A stretch of DNA of 5,872 nucleotides, from contig JAGLWX010000070.1 in NCBI GenBank assembly GCA_023133185.1, positions 1 through 5,872 on the forward strand. The letters are read 5' to 3'. Both the position numbers and the translations under genes were made by a program. This document shows, piece by piece, positions 5,795-5,872 of the stretch. The stretch is from Fidelibacterota bacterium (GTDB lineage: Bacteria; Fidelibacterota; UBA2242). Every line of letters starts with the position of its first letter. Within the stretch, counting starts at the first letter, position 1. Below the pieces are notes generated by a model. The model was given only the letters and a program-made list of their open reading frames with translations, made no database searches and was not told where the DNA came from.

Positions 5795-5872
5795 ATTTGA
5801 TGCTCCCGGCAATACAAACCGCTTGTCCCCTTTGGGAATTTATTCGTTGAGTACTCCGATTAGAAGTTAAAA

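Larger units (their letters stand above)
5575..5872. other. Upstream region of the minus-strand operon, no gene seen
   Basis: Beyond the candidate promoter and the repeat and hairpin features, I find no supported gene. Minus-strand frames entering from the right edge are short: one reads about 23 codons between stops ending near 5784 and has no recognisable protein character. No gene is therefore shown to continue past the right edge. The segment 5795-5872 remains unexplained and could be repeat or element debris. Confidence 0.6.

Noticed and set aside
5795..5872. The C-terminal end of a gene entering from the right edge on the minus strand
   Set aside because: All three minus-strand frames meet stops within a short distance and the open stretches show no recognisable protein motif.

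Overview
This window comes from a bacterium that is probably anaerobic. No taxonomic marker gene is present, so lineage cannot be fixed. Base composition is moderately AT-rich, GTG is used as a start codon, and the intergenic gaps carry dispersed-repeat remnants of a kind I associate from memory with environmental bacteria, including FCB-group-like lineages. That placement is weak inference. The anaerobic reading rests on the soluble Fe-S/flavin operon described below.

Layout. (1) Positions 1-994, plus strand: the 3' part of an endonuclease V gene (nfi, cut by the window's left edge), followed 10 bp later by a gene for a small PspC-domain membrane protein. They look co-transcribed. (2) Positions 995-1381: a gene-free gap between convergent genes. 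It holds an imperfect inverted repeat built from short 'ACGCAGAG' units, a small palindrome and a separate 8-bp hairpin. (3) Positions 1382-5574, minus strand: a tight three-gene operon, read from high to low coordinates: NuoE-like, NuoF-like, and a large fused flavoprotein. The first two genes are 1 nt apart and the last two overlap by 8 nt. (4) Positions 5575-5872: the leader and upstream region of that operon, with a candidate -10 box and a degenerate dispersed repeat with hairpins.

How the genes work together. The minus-strand operon is the main content. The NuoE-like and NuoF-like subunits form an NADH/FMN module with several Fe-S clusters. The third subunit joins a NuoG-type [2Fe-2S] domain, an NfnB/GltD-type FAD- and NADPH-binding core, and C-terminal ferredoxin domains. 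No hydrogenase H-cluster subunit, formate dehydrogenase or membrane subunit is present in the window. This architecture matches the Sporomusa-type Nfn (StnABC), an electron-bifurcating transhydrogenase that couples NADPH, NAD+ and ferredoxin pools. I assign that function from domain order and visible motifs only. Two translation starts need moving inward from the longest reading frames: the third subunit to a GTG at 3412, and the NuoE-like gene to an ATG at 5574. Both are supported by Shine-Dalgarno sequences and by family domain boundaries.
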